Assembly: GCF_003626575.1 (NCBI RefSeq)
Contig: NZ_RBDY01000003.1
Coordinates: forward strand, 124,001 to 188,000
DNA: 64,000 nucleotides
Source of the DNA: Streptomyces radicis
GTDB taxonomy: Bacteria > Actinomycetota > Actinomycetes > Streptomycetales > Streptomycetaceae
Reading direction: 5' to 3'
Shown: positions 1-8,086 of the stretch, one piece after another
How positions within the stretch are numbered: position 1 is the stretch's first letter
Layout: each line of letters starts with the position of its first letter
The notes under the pieces: model-generated
What the model was told of the DNA's origin: nothing
The model's input: the letters and a program-made list of their open reading frames with translations, nothing else
The model's database searches: none
Translations under genes and position numbers: made by a program

Positions 1-110
1 GCACTTCGGCCGTTCAACGCCCCCGCGGAGCGCCCGGGCGGCGAGGCGCGTCGCGGTCCGGGAAAATGGGCACCCGCGAAGGGAATGTCGAGTCGCGACG
101 AGAGGGAGCC

Positions 111-1106
111 ATGGCACCGGAGGGACGGTCGTCCGAGCCGTGGGCGCGGGCGTTGCGCCGCACGCCCGTGGCGATGTGGCGGGACGACATCGACCACTGG
201 GCGGCGGCGCTCACGTACTACTCGGTGCTCGCGGTCTTCCCCACCCTGATGGTGGCGGTGTCCGTCGCCGGTGTCGCCGATCCGCGCGCCGCGCACCAGC
301 TGATCGCCGAGGTCACGTCGTTGCTCCCGGCGGGCTCAGGGGCTGAGGTGCGTTCGGTGCTCGGCCAGCCGCGGGACGAGCGTTCCACCGCGTGGCTGGT
401 CATCGCGGTGGGCTCGGCGAGCGCGTGGCTGTCCGCGTACAACTACCTGAGTGTGTTCCGCCGGGTGCTGCACGGGATGCACGGCGTGGAGGACCACAGG
501 CCGCCGTGGCGCTCGGTGCCGCGCATGATGATGGCCTCGCTCGGGCTGCTCTGGCTGCTGGTCGGCAGCGCGACGGTGCTGATCCTGACGGGCGGCGCGG
601 TCCGTTCGATCGGGCGGCTGCTCGGCACGGGCGAGGCGGGGACGACCGCGTGGAACGTCCTGAAGTGGCCGTTACTGCTGGTGCTGGTCACGGGGTTGGT
701 GCTGGTCCTCTTCCGCACGGGGCCCGCGGGGACGCGCGCCCCGCACCGCGCGGTGCCCGGCGGGGCGCTCGCGGTGGGGCTCTGGCTGGTGGCGAGCGCG
801 GGCTTCGCGCTGTACGCCTCCCATGTGCCCACGTACAACCGGCTCTACGGCTCGCTCGCCGGGATCATCGTCTTCCTGGTGTGGCTGTGGGTGTCCAACC
901 TGGCGCTGCTGACCGGGGCGCAGTTCAACGCGGAGCTGGCCAGGCTGCGCACGGCGGCGCCCCGTCTGGCCACGCCAGGCGGTGGGCGGCCGAGGCCGCC
1001 CACCGGCGGCGGCGGAAGCGACGGGAGCACCGGCGGCGCCGGGACCGAGGGGCTGGCTACTTCTTCTCGCCCACGCCGGGCTGCGCCTCGCTCGGCTGGA
1101 CGATGA
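111..1106 (+). CDS. YihY/BrkB (UPF0761) family inner-membrane protein
   Basis: A 331-residue polytopic membrane protein of the YihY/virulence-factor BrkB family. The N-terminal part carries the family segment ALTYYSVLAVFPTLMV, with further hydrophobic segments up to a well conserved C-terminal block (SLAGIIVFLVWLWVSNLALL, then GAQFNAEL). The last ~45 residues are a Gly/Pro/Arg-rich tail typical of actinomycete versions. The start at 111 is preferred over 66 because GAGAGGGA lies just upstream. Codon 188 (672-674) is TTA, a bldA-dependent codon in Streptomyces. The 3' end overlaps the convergent AIM24 gene by 50 bp. Transport substrate and exact role are unknown for the family. Confidence 0.85.
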   Translation: MAPEGRSSEPWARALRRTPVAMWRDDIDHWAAALTYYSVLAVFPTLMVAVSVAGVADPRAAHQLIAEVTSLLPAGSGAEVRSVLGQPRDERSTAWLVIAVGSASAWLSAYNYLSVFRRVLHGMHGVEDHRPPWRSVPRMMMASLGLLWLLVGSATVLILTGGAVRSIGRLLGTGEAGTTAWNVLKWPLLLVLVTGLVLVLFRTGPAGTRAPHRAVPGGALAVGLWLVASAGFALYASHVPTYNRLYGSLAGIIVFLVWLWVSNLALLTGAQFNAELARLRTAAPRLATPGGGRPRPPTGGGGSDGSTGGAGTEGLATSSRPRRAAPRSAGR

Positions 1107-1734
1107 CGAAGCCCTCGCCCTGGAGCACCAGCTGATACACCTCGCCCGAGCCGCCGCGCAGCATCGACTTCAGGCTCTGGCTGCGGTTGATCGAGGTGTT
1201 GAGCCCGCTCGACCAGCCGACGACCGCGTCCGTGTCGACATAGACAGGCGCCTGGGAGGTGACGGGGATGATGATGGGCGCCCCGTCGCACACCAGGCCG
1301 ATGCGGCCCTGCCCGGAGAACAGGCAGTTGAACAGTCCACCGCCCGTCATCCCCGCGCCGCTGACCATCTTGATCTCGTAGCTGAGCGTGGGGTCGAAGC
1401 ACAGGACGTTGCGCCCGTTGATGGTGAGCATGTCCTGCTGCTCGAGGTCGATGAGGAAGCAGTTCTGCGCGTAGTGCGCGAACCACACCTCCCCCTGGCC
1501 GCGCACGGCCATGAGCGCCAGGCCCTCGCCGGTGACGGCGCGCTTGAGGAAGTTCCCCACGCCCTGGGACTTCACCTCGAACTGGAGATTCCCCCTGAAG
1601 GCGACCATGGCGCCCTGCCGGGCGTGGCACTCGCCGTTGACGACGTACTTGATCGCCTTCGAGTGTTGCAGGGACATCCCGGGGGCGGTGGGCGCCTGCG
1701 CCTGGTACTCGGACTTGAAGAGGTCACTTCGCAC
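1057..1734 (-). CDS. AIM24 family protein (DUF124-like)
   Basis: A 225-residue protein matching the AIM24/DUF124 family throughout: repeated glycine-rich beta segments such as GEGLALMAVRGQGEV, then PVYVDTDAVVGWSSGL and a GEGFVIVQPSE end. No signal peptide or membrane segment is visible. The family is widespread in actinobacteria, often in several copies, and its biochemical role is not established; the name comes from a yeast mitochondrial inner-membrane organising protein. The start is GTG, and its upstream region is occupied by a hairpin-rich inverted-repeat element beginning 12 bp before the start codon. The 3' end overlaps the convergent yihY-like gene. Confidence 0.85.
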   Translation of the reverse strand: MRSDLFKSEYQAQAPTAPGMSLQHSKAIKYVVNGECHARQGAMVAFRGNLQFEVKSQGVGNFLKRAVTGEGLALMAVRGQGEVWFAHYAQNCFLIDLEQQDMLTINGRNVLCFDPTLSYEIKMVSGAGMTGGGLFNCLFSGQGRIGLVCDGAPIIIPVTSQAPVYVDTDAVVGWSSGLNTSINRSQSLKSMLRGGSGEVYQLVLQGEGFVIVQPSEAQPGVGEKK

Positions 1735-1745
1735 GCCGCCATCCT

Positions 1746-1910
1746 AGGGCCCGCCTTCACAGGAGCGCCCGGCTCGCGACGACTTGCATCCCCTCTGGCT
1801 GCGTTGCCGAATCGCGCGAGTACGGACAGGTACGAGCTGCGATCCGGCGCCTTGCCAGAAGGGCGCCAGCCGCCGCTCGCTGATCGGACGCCCCCGTGAA
1901 GGCGGGCCCT
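1746..1910. repeat. 165-bp element bounded by a perfect 15-bp inverted repeat
   Basis: AGGGCCCGCCTTCAC at 1746-1760 is exactly reverse-complemented at 1896-1910. Inside lie further self-complementary segments: GGCGCC at 1846-1851 and again at 1862-1867, and a GTAC-centred pair around 1815-1840. The element fills most of the 349-bp gap between the AIM24-like gene and the MFS gene, and no coding region is supported. It looks like a MITE-type sequence or a structured leader of the AIM24 gene. Flanking direct repeats are not obvious. Confidence 0.6.
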
Positions 1911-2083
1911 TGCGCCCGCCCGTTCGAACGCGCCCGAACGCGGCAACCGGGTCAGCCGGGACAGAGCGGGAGGGAGCCACCGCGGGCCCGGCGTCTCCCG
2001 TAGTGGCAACGTAACGGTGGCAACGTAACGACCCCGCACGGGCGTTGGCGTCCCCCGCGGCCGACGGGGCCCGAGGCCATCGC

Positions 2084-3571
2084 TCAGCCGCGCGCCGCCG
2101 CGTTCCGCGTGGACGGGGCGGTCGTCGAGGCGGCGACCGGGGACGTGGCCGGGGCGCGGTGGCGCGGGAGGAAGGACGCGATCACGAACGCCACCAGGGC
2201 CGCCGCCGAGCCCAGGGCCAGCACCACGCGGAAGCCGTCCTGCGACGGCAGGGCCACGCCGCCGAACGACGTCGTCAGCTGCGCCAGGATCACGCCCGCC
2301 ACCGCGCTGGAGACGGAGGTGCCGATGGCGCGCATCAGGGCGTTGAGGCTGTTGGCGGCGGCCGTCTCGGAGGGCGGCACGGCCGCCATGATCAGGGACG
2401 GCATCGCCCCGTACGCCAGGCCGATGCCCGCGCCGATGACGCTCGAGGCGATCACGATCTGCCACAGCGAGGACATCATCACGATGCTCAGGGCGTAGCC
2501 CGTCGCGACCACCAGGGCGCCCAGCATGAGGGTGACCTTGGGGCCCCTGGTCCGGGAGATCGTCGCCGAGAGCGGCGCGGTCGCCAGCATCACCAGCCCC
2601 GTGGGCGCCATCACCAGGCCGACGGTCAGCATGCTCCGGCCCAGGCCGTAGCCGGTGGCCTCGGGCAGTTGCAGCAGCTGCGGAAGGACCAGGGACATCC
2701 CGAACAGCGAGTAGCCGAACACCACGGACGTCACATTGGTCAGCAGCACCTGGCGACGCGCGCTGGTGCGCAGGTCCACCAGCGGGCCGGTCGTGCGCAG
2801 CTCCCACAGGCCCCACAGGCCGAGCGTGACCGCCGCGACGGCGAAGAGCCCGAGCGTCAGTCCGTCGCCCCAGCCCCAGTCGCCGCCCTTGGAGATCGCG
2901 AGCAGCAGGCTCGCCAGCGCCGTCGAGAGCCCGATCGCGCCGATCACGTCGAACCGCCCGCCGGTGCGCACGGGGGATTCCGGCACCAGCCGGACCACCA
3001 GCACGAACGCCAGCACGCCGAGCGCCGCCGACGACCAGAACAGCGCGTGCCAGTCGGCGTTCTCGGCCAGCAGCGCCGCCGCGGGCAGCCCCAGGGCGCC
3101 GCCGACGCCGAGTGACGCGCTCATGATCGCCGTGGCCGCGCCCAGGCGTTCCACGGGCAGCTCGTCGCGCATGATGCTGATGCCCAGGGCGATGACGCCC
3201 GCCGACAGGCCCTGGAGCGTGCGGCCGACGATCATCGGCGTGAGGCTGTCGCTCAGGCCCGCGACCACCGAGCCCGCGACCAGCAGGACAAGGCTGGCCA
3301 GCAGCATGCGCCGTTTGCCGTACATGTCGCCGAGCCGCCCCACCACCGGGGTGGCGACGGCGCCCGCGAGGAGCGTCGCGGTGATCACCCACGTCGCGTC
3401 GGACGGCGACGCGTCGAGCAGCCCGGGCAGCTCGGGGATCAGCGGGATCACCAGGGTCTGCATCAGCGCGACCACGATCCCGGCGAACGCCAGGACCCCC
3501 ACGACCGCGTTCGCGCGCGGCGCCGCCGCCGGGGCCGCGTGGTCGGTGGGGTGGGCAGGGGTGTCGTGCAC
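2084..3571 (-). CDS. MFS exporter, DHA2 (EmrB/QacA) type
   Basis: A 495-residue major facilitator with the number of hydrophobic segments expected for the 14-helix DHA2 drug:H+ antiporters. Motif A is seen as GRLGDMYGKRR after the second helix, and the motif-C-like stretch GVGGALGLPAAALLAE in the fifth. The GTG start is preceded by GGAGG at good spacing. A TetR gene is divergent at 3781 with palindromes between them, the usual layout of a repressor-controlled efflux pump. Substrate cannot be read from the sequence. Confidence 0.88.
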   Translation of the reverse strand: MHDTPAHPTDHAAPAAAPRANAVVGVLAFAGIVVALMQTLVIPLIPELPGLLDASPSDATWVITATLLAGAVATPVVGRLGDMYGKRRMLLASLVLLVAGSVVAGLSDSLTPMIVGRTLQGLSAGVIALGISIMRDELPVERLGAATAIMSASLGVGGALGLPAAALLAENADWHALFWSSAALGVLAFVLVVRLVPESPVRTGGRFDVIGAIGLSTALASLLLAISKGGDWGWGDGLTLGLFAVAAVTLGLWGLWELRTTGPLVDLRTSARRQVLLTNVTSVVFGYSLFGMSLVLPQLLQLPEATGYGLGRSMLTVGLVMAPTGLVMLATAPLSATISRTRGPKVTLMLGALVVATGYALSIVMMSSLWQIVIASSVIGAGIGLAYGAMPSLIMAAVPPSETAAANSLNALMRAIGTSVSSAVAGVILAQLTTSFGGVALPSQDGFRVVLALGSAAALVAFVIASFLPRHRAPATSPVAASTTAPSTRNAAARG

Positions 3572-3610
3572 GGGGGAGCCTCCGTCTTGACGCGGTACGC
3601 GACCTCATCG

Positions 3611-3630
3611 GATTTAAATCAATCGATTGA
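3611..3630. promoter_or_regulatory. Probable TetR operator (two abutting palindromes)
   Basis: GATTTAAATC (3611-3620) and TCAATCGATTGA (3619-3630) are perfect palindromes sharing two bases, in an AT-rich island within very GC-rich DNA. They lie in the divergent region between the exporter (start 3571) and the TetR gene (start 3781). Position and symmetry fit a TetR-family operator controlling both genes. Inference from layout only. Confidence 0.6.
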
Positions 3631-3730
3631 CCGAGACTAGCCGATCGTGTTGCCTGGTTTCGACGCGGCTCGTCCGGGCTGAGAGGCTGGCCACCGGCGG
3701 GTCGCACGGGCGGCGGGTCGCACGGGCCGC

Positions 3731-3778
3731 ATGAGGTGTCGTATGAGGTGTCCTATGAGGTGTCGTACGAGGTGAGGA
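3731..3778 (+). repeat. Four tandem 12-bp repeats before the TetR start
   Basis: Units ATGAGGTGTCGT, ATGAGGTGTCCT, ATGAGGTGTCGT and ACGAGGTGAGGA run head to tail at 3731-3778. Each unit carries ATG and a GAGGTG Shine-Dalgarno-like core, so the array offers several alternative starts, and the last unit supplies the ribosome-binding site for ATG 3781. If translation began at 3731 or 3743 the protein would gain SYEV repeats. Confidence 0.7.
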
Positions 3779-3780
3779 CG

Positions 3781-4455
3781 ATGGCGGGCGGGACCATGGA
3801 GGGCAGGACGGCGCGGGCCGAACGGGTCGGCGCGACGCGGGAGTCGATCCTGAACGCCGCGGAGCGGCTGTTCGCGGAGCGCGGCGTGTACGCCGTCTCG
3901 AACCGCCAGATCAGCGAGGCCGCGGGCCAGGGCAACACGGCCGCCGTCGGCTACCACTTCGGCACCAAGACCGATCTGGTGCGGGCGATCATCCGCAGGC
4001 ACACCGGGCCGATCGAGGAGATCAGGGAGCGGATGGTGGCCGACCTCGGCCCGTCGCCCGACCTCAGGGACTGGGTCTCCTGCCTGGTCAGGCCGTCCAC
4101 CGAGCACCTCGCGGCGCTCGGCAGCCCCACGTGGTACGCGCGGTTCTGCGCCCAGGTGACCACGGATCCCACGTTCCAGGCCATGATGCGCGAGGAGTCG
4201 CTGGCCTCCCCCGCGCTGCGGCGGGTCGTGGACGGGACGCGGGAGTCGCTGCCCGAGCTGCCGGTGGAGGTGCGCCGGGAGCGCAAGCTCATGGCGCGCG
4301 ACCTGATCGTGCTCTCATGCGCCCAGCGCGAACGGGCGCTCGCGCGGCGCGAATCCACGAGCAGGGCCTCGTGGCACGAGGCGGCGACGGGGTTGGTCGA
4401 CGCGCTGGTGGGTCTGTGGCTCGCGCCCGTGACCGTTTCGTCCGCTTCGCGGTGA
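3781..4455 (+). CDS. TetR/AcrR family transcriptional regulator
   Basis: A 224-residue TetR-type repressor. The N-terminal helix-turn-helix is clear: ATRESILNAAERLFAERGVY, then SNRQISEAAGQGNTAAVGYH and FGTKTDLVRAII (about residues 18-70). The rest is the all-helical ligand-binding domain. GAGGTGAGG ends a few bases before ATG 3781; upstream in-frame ATGs within the 12-bp repeat are possible. Divergent from the DHA2 exporter, so it probably represses that gene and itself. The 3' end runs toward a large palindrome shared with the convergent amidase gene. Confidence 0.88.
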   Translation: MAGGTMEGRTARAERVGATRESILNAAERLFAERGVYAVSNRQISEAAGQGNTAAVGYHFGTKTDLVRAIIRRHTGPIEEIRERMVADLGPSPDLRDWVSCLVRPSTEHLAALGSPTWYARFCAQVTTDPTFQAMMREESLASPALRRVVDGTRESLPELPVEVRRERKLMARDLIVLSCAQRERALARRESTSRASWHEAATGLVDALVGLWLAPVTVSSASR

Positions 4456-4485
4456 GGTTTGCGGTGAGGTTTGCGGTGAGGGTGG

Positions 4486-5190
4486 GCGGCTACGGGCTGG
4501 ACGTCCTCCCGTTCGCCGCCTGCCGGTTGGTCGGTTTCGTGGTGGGTGCGGGTCAGGGCTGGCACCTACGGGGGAGGGGGCGTCGGGTGTGCGGCCGTCC
4601 CGGTCACCGGGCTGTTTCGTTGTGGGCTGCGACCGTTCGCCAAACGGGCGCAGGCGGATACCGGTTTGCGGGTGGCCGACTTCCGCGTGGTCGGCCGGGG
4701 TGGCGCGCACCCTTCGGGCCTGCCCTGGCCGCCGCCATCGTCGTTCACCGCGCGCACGTTGAGCTGATGTAGCGGGCCGGTTCCTTATCTGCCGCTTACC
4801 CGGGGTCGGGGTCTCTGCTGAAACGCGGCACGTTCTGTTCAACACAAAGTGTGCGCCGTTTCAAAAGACCACCCGCCCCGGCATAAGCCGCAGATAAGCA
4901 CCGGCGCGCTACATCAGCTCGTCGGACATCAGGAATGAAAACGCTTCGGGCGGCCAGGGCAGGCCCGAAGGGTGCGCGCCACCGCAACCGACCACCGGGA
5001 AAACGGCCGCCAACGAGGGACGCGGCCGCGCCCGTTCGGCGAACGGTCCAGGCCAACGACGAGAGCTACCGTTTACCGGGACGGCCGCACACCCGACACC
5101 CCTCCCCCGTAGGTGCCAGCTCTTACCCGCACCCACAACACCAGACACCCGGCCGACGGCGAACGGGAGGACGTCCAGCCCGTAGCCGCC
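4486..5190. repeat. 705-bp imperfect palindrome (two inverted ~350-bp copies)
   Basis: The sequence from 4486 rightward reappears reverse-complemented from 5190 leftward. GCGGCTACGGGCTGGACGTC, GGCACCTACGGGGGAGG, GTGTGCGGCCGTCCCGGT, GTGGCGCGCACCCTTCGGG, GAGCTGATGTAGCG and CTTATCTGC each occur on both arms in matching order. The centre is near 4838, where CACAAAGTGTG sits. Substitutions and small indels separate the arms. Short open frames exist in both arms, but the pattern is not protein-coding in one consistent frame. It fills the gap between the convergent TetR and amidase genes. Confidence 0.85.
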
Positions 5191-5205
5191 GCCGCAGCCG
5201 CAGGC

Positions 5206-6873
5206 TCAAAGCGGCGCAGGCGCCGCCCGCCAAAGCGACTCCTGCTCGTAGTCGTAGGCATACCCGAGCAGTTGGCCCTCGCTGTACGGCCTCCCCATGA
5301 ACGACAGCGTCATCGGCAGCCCCTGCGCGCCGAAGCCCATCGGGACCACGATGCCGGGGAAGCCGACCGAGCTATACCCGGCGAACGTCGACGGCCTGGG
5401 GCGCGACGACGGCACATGGGTGGGGTCGTCGACGCTGAAGACGGGGCTGCGGATCGGCGCGGCGAAGCTGCTCTCGTACGGGAACACCATCGCGTCGAGC
5501 CGGTGCCGGTCGAACATCGCCAGCTTCAGCCGCGTCGCCTCGGGAAGGACGCGCCGCATCAGGTCGCGGTACGCGGGCGCGTCGGTCGACGTGGTCAGCG
5601 ACGTCGTCAGCAGCTCCATCACGCTGTCCTCGACCGGCAGCGGCGACGCGTTGACCTCCGTCTCGTAGATGTGGACGAACTCCTCGACGGTCTTGGGCAC
5701 TTCGGGGCCCAGCGTGGCCAGGTAGCCCTCCCAGTCCTCCTTGAAGCGGTAGTCGGCGACGTCCCTGATGTTCGCGCCGCCGCCGGTGATGTAGAACTCG
5801 ACGAACTCCGGGTCGAGCGTGATGTCGACCAGCCGTGCACCCAGCGAGCGCAGCGTGTCCAGCGCGTCGTCGGCCAGCGCGTCGATCTCGGGGTCGCCGC
5901 CGAAGAAGTCGCGCACCACGCCGAGTCGGGCCCCGCGCAGCGAGCGCCTGCGCAGGTAGCGGGTGTGGTCCAGGTCGCCGCGCGCCGCCTTGCGCCGCAG
6001 CGGCCCCGGGTAGTCGCCGTATACCTCGACGCTCAGCGGGTCCGCGGGGTCCAGGCCCGCGACGGCGCTGAACAGCAGCGCCGTGTCGGTGACCGTGCGC
6101 GCCATGGGCCCGGCGGTGTCGAACGTCAGGTTCTTGGGCGCGATACCGTCGCGGCTGATGAGGCCCGTGGTGGGTCGCAGACCTACGAGGCCGCAGAACG
6201 ACGCGGGGCCGCGCACGGACGTGCTGGTGTCGGTGCCGATGGCGAGCACGGCGAGGTTGGCGGCGATCGCCGCGCCCGAACCCGCGCTGGAGCCACCGGT
6301 GTTGCGCTTGGCGTTGTACGGGTTGACGACCTGCCCGTCGATGGTGTTGTAGCTGCCGCCCGCGAACTCGCCCATGGACGCCTTGCCCAGGATCAACGCG
6401 CCCTGCCGCCGCAGCGCGCGGGCGATGAACGCGTCGTCCGGGGGCACCGAGTCCCTGAGGATCACCGAGCCGTTGCTCGTGGCCATGTCGCGGGTGTCGA
6501 CGTTGTCCTTGAGCAGCACGGGGATCCCGTGCAGGGGGCCGCGCCGCCCGCGCCGACGGCGTTCGCGATCCACCTCCTCGGCGGCGCGCAGCGCGTCGGG
6601 GTTGACGGTGGTGATCGAGTTGAGGCGGGCGCCGCCGTCCTCGTGCGCGGCGATCCGCGCGAGATACATCTCGGTCAGCTCGACGCAGGTCAGCTCGCGG
6701 GAGTCATAGGCCGCCGCGATGTCGGCGACCGTGGCCTCCTCGAGGTCGAAGCGCGGCCCCGGGCGGCGTCGGGGCGCCGGGCCGCCTCGGGCGTCGGCCC
6801 CCGTCGCCGTTCCCGCGGTCAGGCCCACGGCCCCCGCCCCGGCGATGAAGCCGCGCCTTCCGAATCGATTCAC
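5206..6873 (-). CDS. Secreted amidase (amidase signature family), Tat signal
   Basis: A 555-residue amidase-signature enzyme. The N-terminus RRGFIAGAGAVGLTAG is a twin-arginine export signal. Catalytic features are visible: the lysine in PVLLKDNVDT, the GGSSAGSGAAIAAN signature with the nucleophile serine, and the cis-serine region TDTSTSVRGPASFCGLVG. Length fits family members hydrolysing amides or glutamyl-tRNA-like substrates, but substrate is not predictable. The start is GTG with AAAGGA upstream. It is monocistronic, divergent from the iron-uptake operon and convergent with the TetR gene. Confidence 0.88.
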   Translation of the reverse strand: MNRFGRRGFIAGAGAVGLTAGTATGADARGGPAPRRRPGPRFDLEEATVADIAAAYDSRELTCVELTEMYLARIAAHEDGGARLNSITTVNPDALRAAEEVDRERRRRGRRGPLHGIPVLLKDNVDTRDMATSNGSVILRDSVPPDDAFIARALRRQGALILGKASMGEFAGGSYNTIDGQVVNPYNAKRNTGGSSAGSGAAIAANLAVLAIGTDTSTSVRGPASFCGLVGLRPTTGLISRDGIAPKNLTFDTAGPMARTVTDTALLFSAVAGLDPADPLSVEVYGDYPGPLRRKAARGDLDHTRYLRRRSLRGARLGVVRDFFGGDPEIDALADDALDTLRSLGARLVDITLDPEFVEFYITGGGANIRDVADYRFKEDWEGYLATLGPEVPKTVEEFVHIYETEVNASPLPVEDSVMELLTTSLTTSTDAPAYRDLMRRVLPEATRLKLAMFDRHRLDAMVFPYESSFAAPIRSPVFSVDDPTHVPSSRPRPSTFAGYSSVGFPGIVVPMGFGAQGLPMTLSFMGRPYSEGQLLGYAYDYEQESLWRAAPAPL

Positions 6874-7183
6874 GTGCTCAGGTCCTTTCCGATGCCGATC
6901 ATGGGGAAGCGGGCGTGCGGGCGCGCCGAACGGGCCAAGGGAAGAGGGGAGTTCGAGGTGGGGGTGGGTGGTGGGAGAGGGGGGAAGGCGAGACGGGAGG
7001 GGCGCCGAGTCGTCAGGCGCCGCGGCTCGGTAAGTGCATGGTGCACCTTTCCATGGGCGGCTTCACCACCGGCTCACCACTGTGGTCCTCGCGCCCCGCG
7101 CGCACCACTCCGCGCGTGTTACGACTGGGGAGAATGTGTGTTACGCACCTCACCGTGGATCCCGCCCCGGGGCCCCCATGTTA
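6874..7183. other. Divergent intergenic region with a G-quadruplex motif
   Basis: No gene is seen in these 310 bases between the amidase and the iron-uptake operon. A purine-rich stretch at about 6940-7005 includes four G-runs (6960-6964, 6966-6968, 6973-6975, 6979-6984) with short loops, a canonical intramolecular G-quadruplex pattern on the + strand. The right end leads into the iron box at 7184. Confidence 0.55.
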
Positions 7184-7202
7184 TTAGGTATGCCTTACCT
7201 TA
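7184..7202 (+). promoter_or_regulatory. DmdR/IdeR-type iron box
   Basis: TTAGGTATGCCTTACCTTA (7184-7202) closely matches the actinobacterial iron-box consensus TTAGGTTAGGCTAACCTAA recognised by DmdR1/IdeR/DtxR when loaded with Fe2+. It abuts the first possible start codon (GTG 7203) of the siderophore ABC operon, so the three genes should be repressed in iron-replete cells. Confidence 0.85.
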
Positions 7203-8036
7203 GTGCGCGTGACAGTGAACTCAGTGGCCGCGGACGCGGCGATGCGGGCCGACGGCGTCCGGGCGGGCTACCGCGGCACGGCCGTCGTGGACGACGCCTC
7301 GGTCCGGCTCGCCGCCGGGCGCGTGACCGCGCTCATCGGCCCCAACGGCAGCGGCAAGTCGACGCTGCTGCGCACCATGGCCGCGCTCCACCCGGCGATG
7401 GCGGGGCGGATCGAGCTCGCGGGCGACGTGGCCGTGCGCGACCTCGCCCCCCGCGACCTCGCCCGGCGCGTCACCCTCCTGTCACAGGCCCGGCCCACCC
7501 CCGGCGGGGTGACCGTGCGCGAGGTCGTCGAGTACGGCCGCCATCCGCATCGCCCGCGCTGGGGCTCGGGGGACGCCGAGGGGCCCGAAGTGGTCGGGCG
7601 TGTCATGGAGATGACCGGTGTCACCGAGCTCGCGCTCCGCCCGGTCGACAGCCTCTCGGGCGGCCAGCTGCAACGCGTCTGGCTGGCCAGCTGCCTCGCC
7701 CAGGACACGCCCGTGCTGCTGCTCGACGAGCCGACCACGTTCCTCGACCTGCGTTACCAGGTCGAACTCCTCGACATCGTCCGCGACTTGGCCGACCGCG
7801 AGGGCATCGCCGTCGGCCTTGTCCTCCATGACCTCGACCAGGCCGCCGCGGTCGCCGACGACGTCGTGCTGCTCGTCGAGGGCCGCGTCGTCGCCGCGGG
7901 GCCGCCCGCCGAGGTCATGACCGCCGAGCTGCTCAGCCCCGCGTACGGCATCGACGTCGACGTCCACCACGACCCCGCGTCGGGGCTCATCCACACCAGG
8001 GCCAGGGCCCGCCACCACGGCCGCCTCGGCGCCTGA
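7203..8036 (+). CDS. Siderophore/Fe3+ ABC transporter ATP-binding protein
   Basis: An ATPase of up to 277 residues, FepC/FhuC class. Walker A is GPNGSGKST (about 46-54), the ABC signature LSGGQLQRVW, Walker B VLLLDEPTTFLD, and the switch His is in LVLHDLDQA. It energises the double permease at 9081 to import a ferric siderophore bound by the lipoprotein at 8087. The start is uncertain. GTG 7203 touches the iron box and would imply a leaderless or very short leader; GTG 7215 or ATG 7242 (MRADGVRAGY, matching typical family N-termini) are alternatives. Confidence 0.9.
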   Translation: MRVTVNSVAADAAMRADGVRAGYRGTAVVDDASVRLAAGRVTALIGPNGSGKSTLLRTMAALHPAMAGRIELAGDVAVRDLAPRDLARRVTLLSQARPTPGGVTVREVVEYGRHPHRPRWGSGDAEGPEVVGRVMEMTGVTELALRPVDSLSGGQLQRVWLASCLAQDTPVLLLDEPTTFLDLRYQVELLDIVRDLADREGIAVGLVLHDLDQAAAVADDVVLLVEGRVVAAGPPAEVMTAELLSPAYGIDVDVHHDPASGLIHTRARARHHGRLGA

Positions 8037-8086
8037 CCGCCGAGCGCTCCCCGCGTTCGCGCCAACCACCCACGAAGGAACCTCTG

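Noticed and set aside
4546..5148. Two short protein genes (73 and 79 codons) in the palindrome arms
   Set aside because: The arms encode similar strings only because they are copies; indels shift frames between arms, no ribosome-binding site is seen, and no family is recognised.
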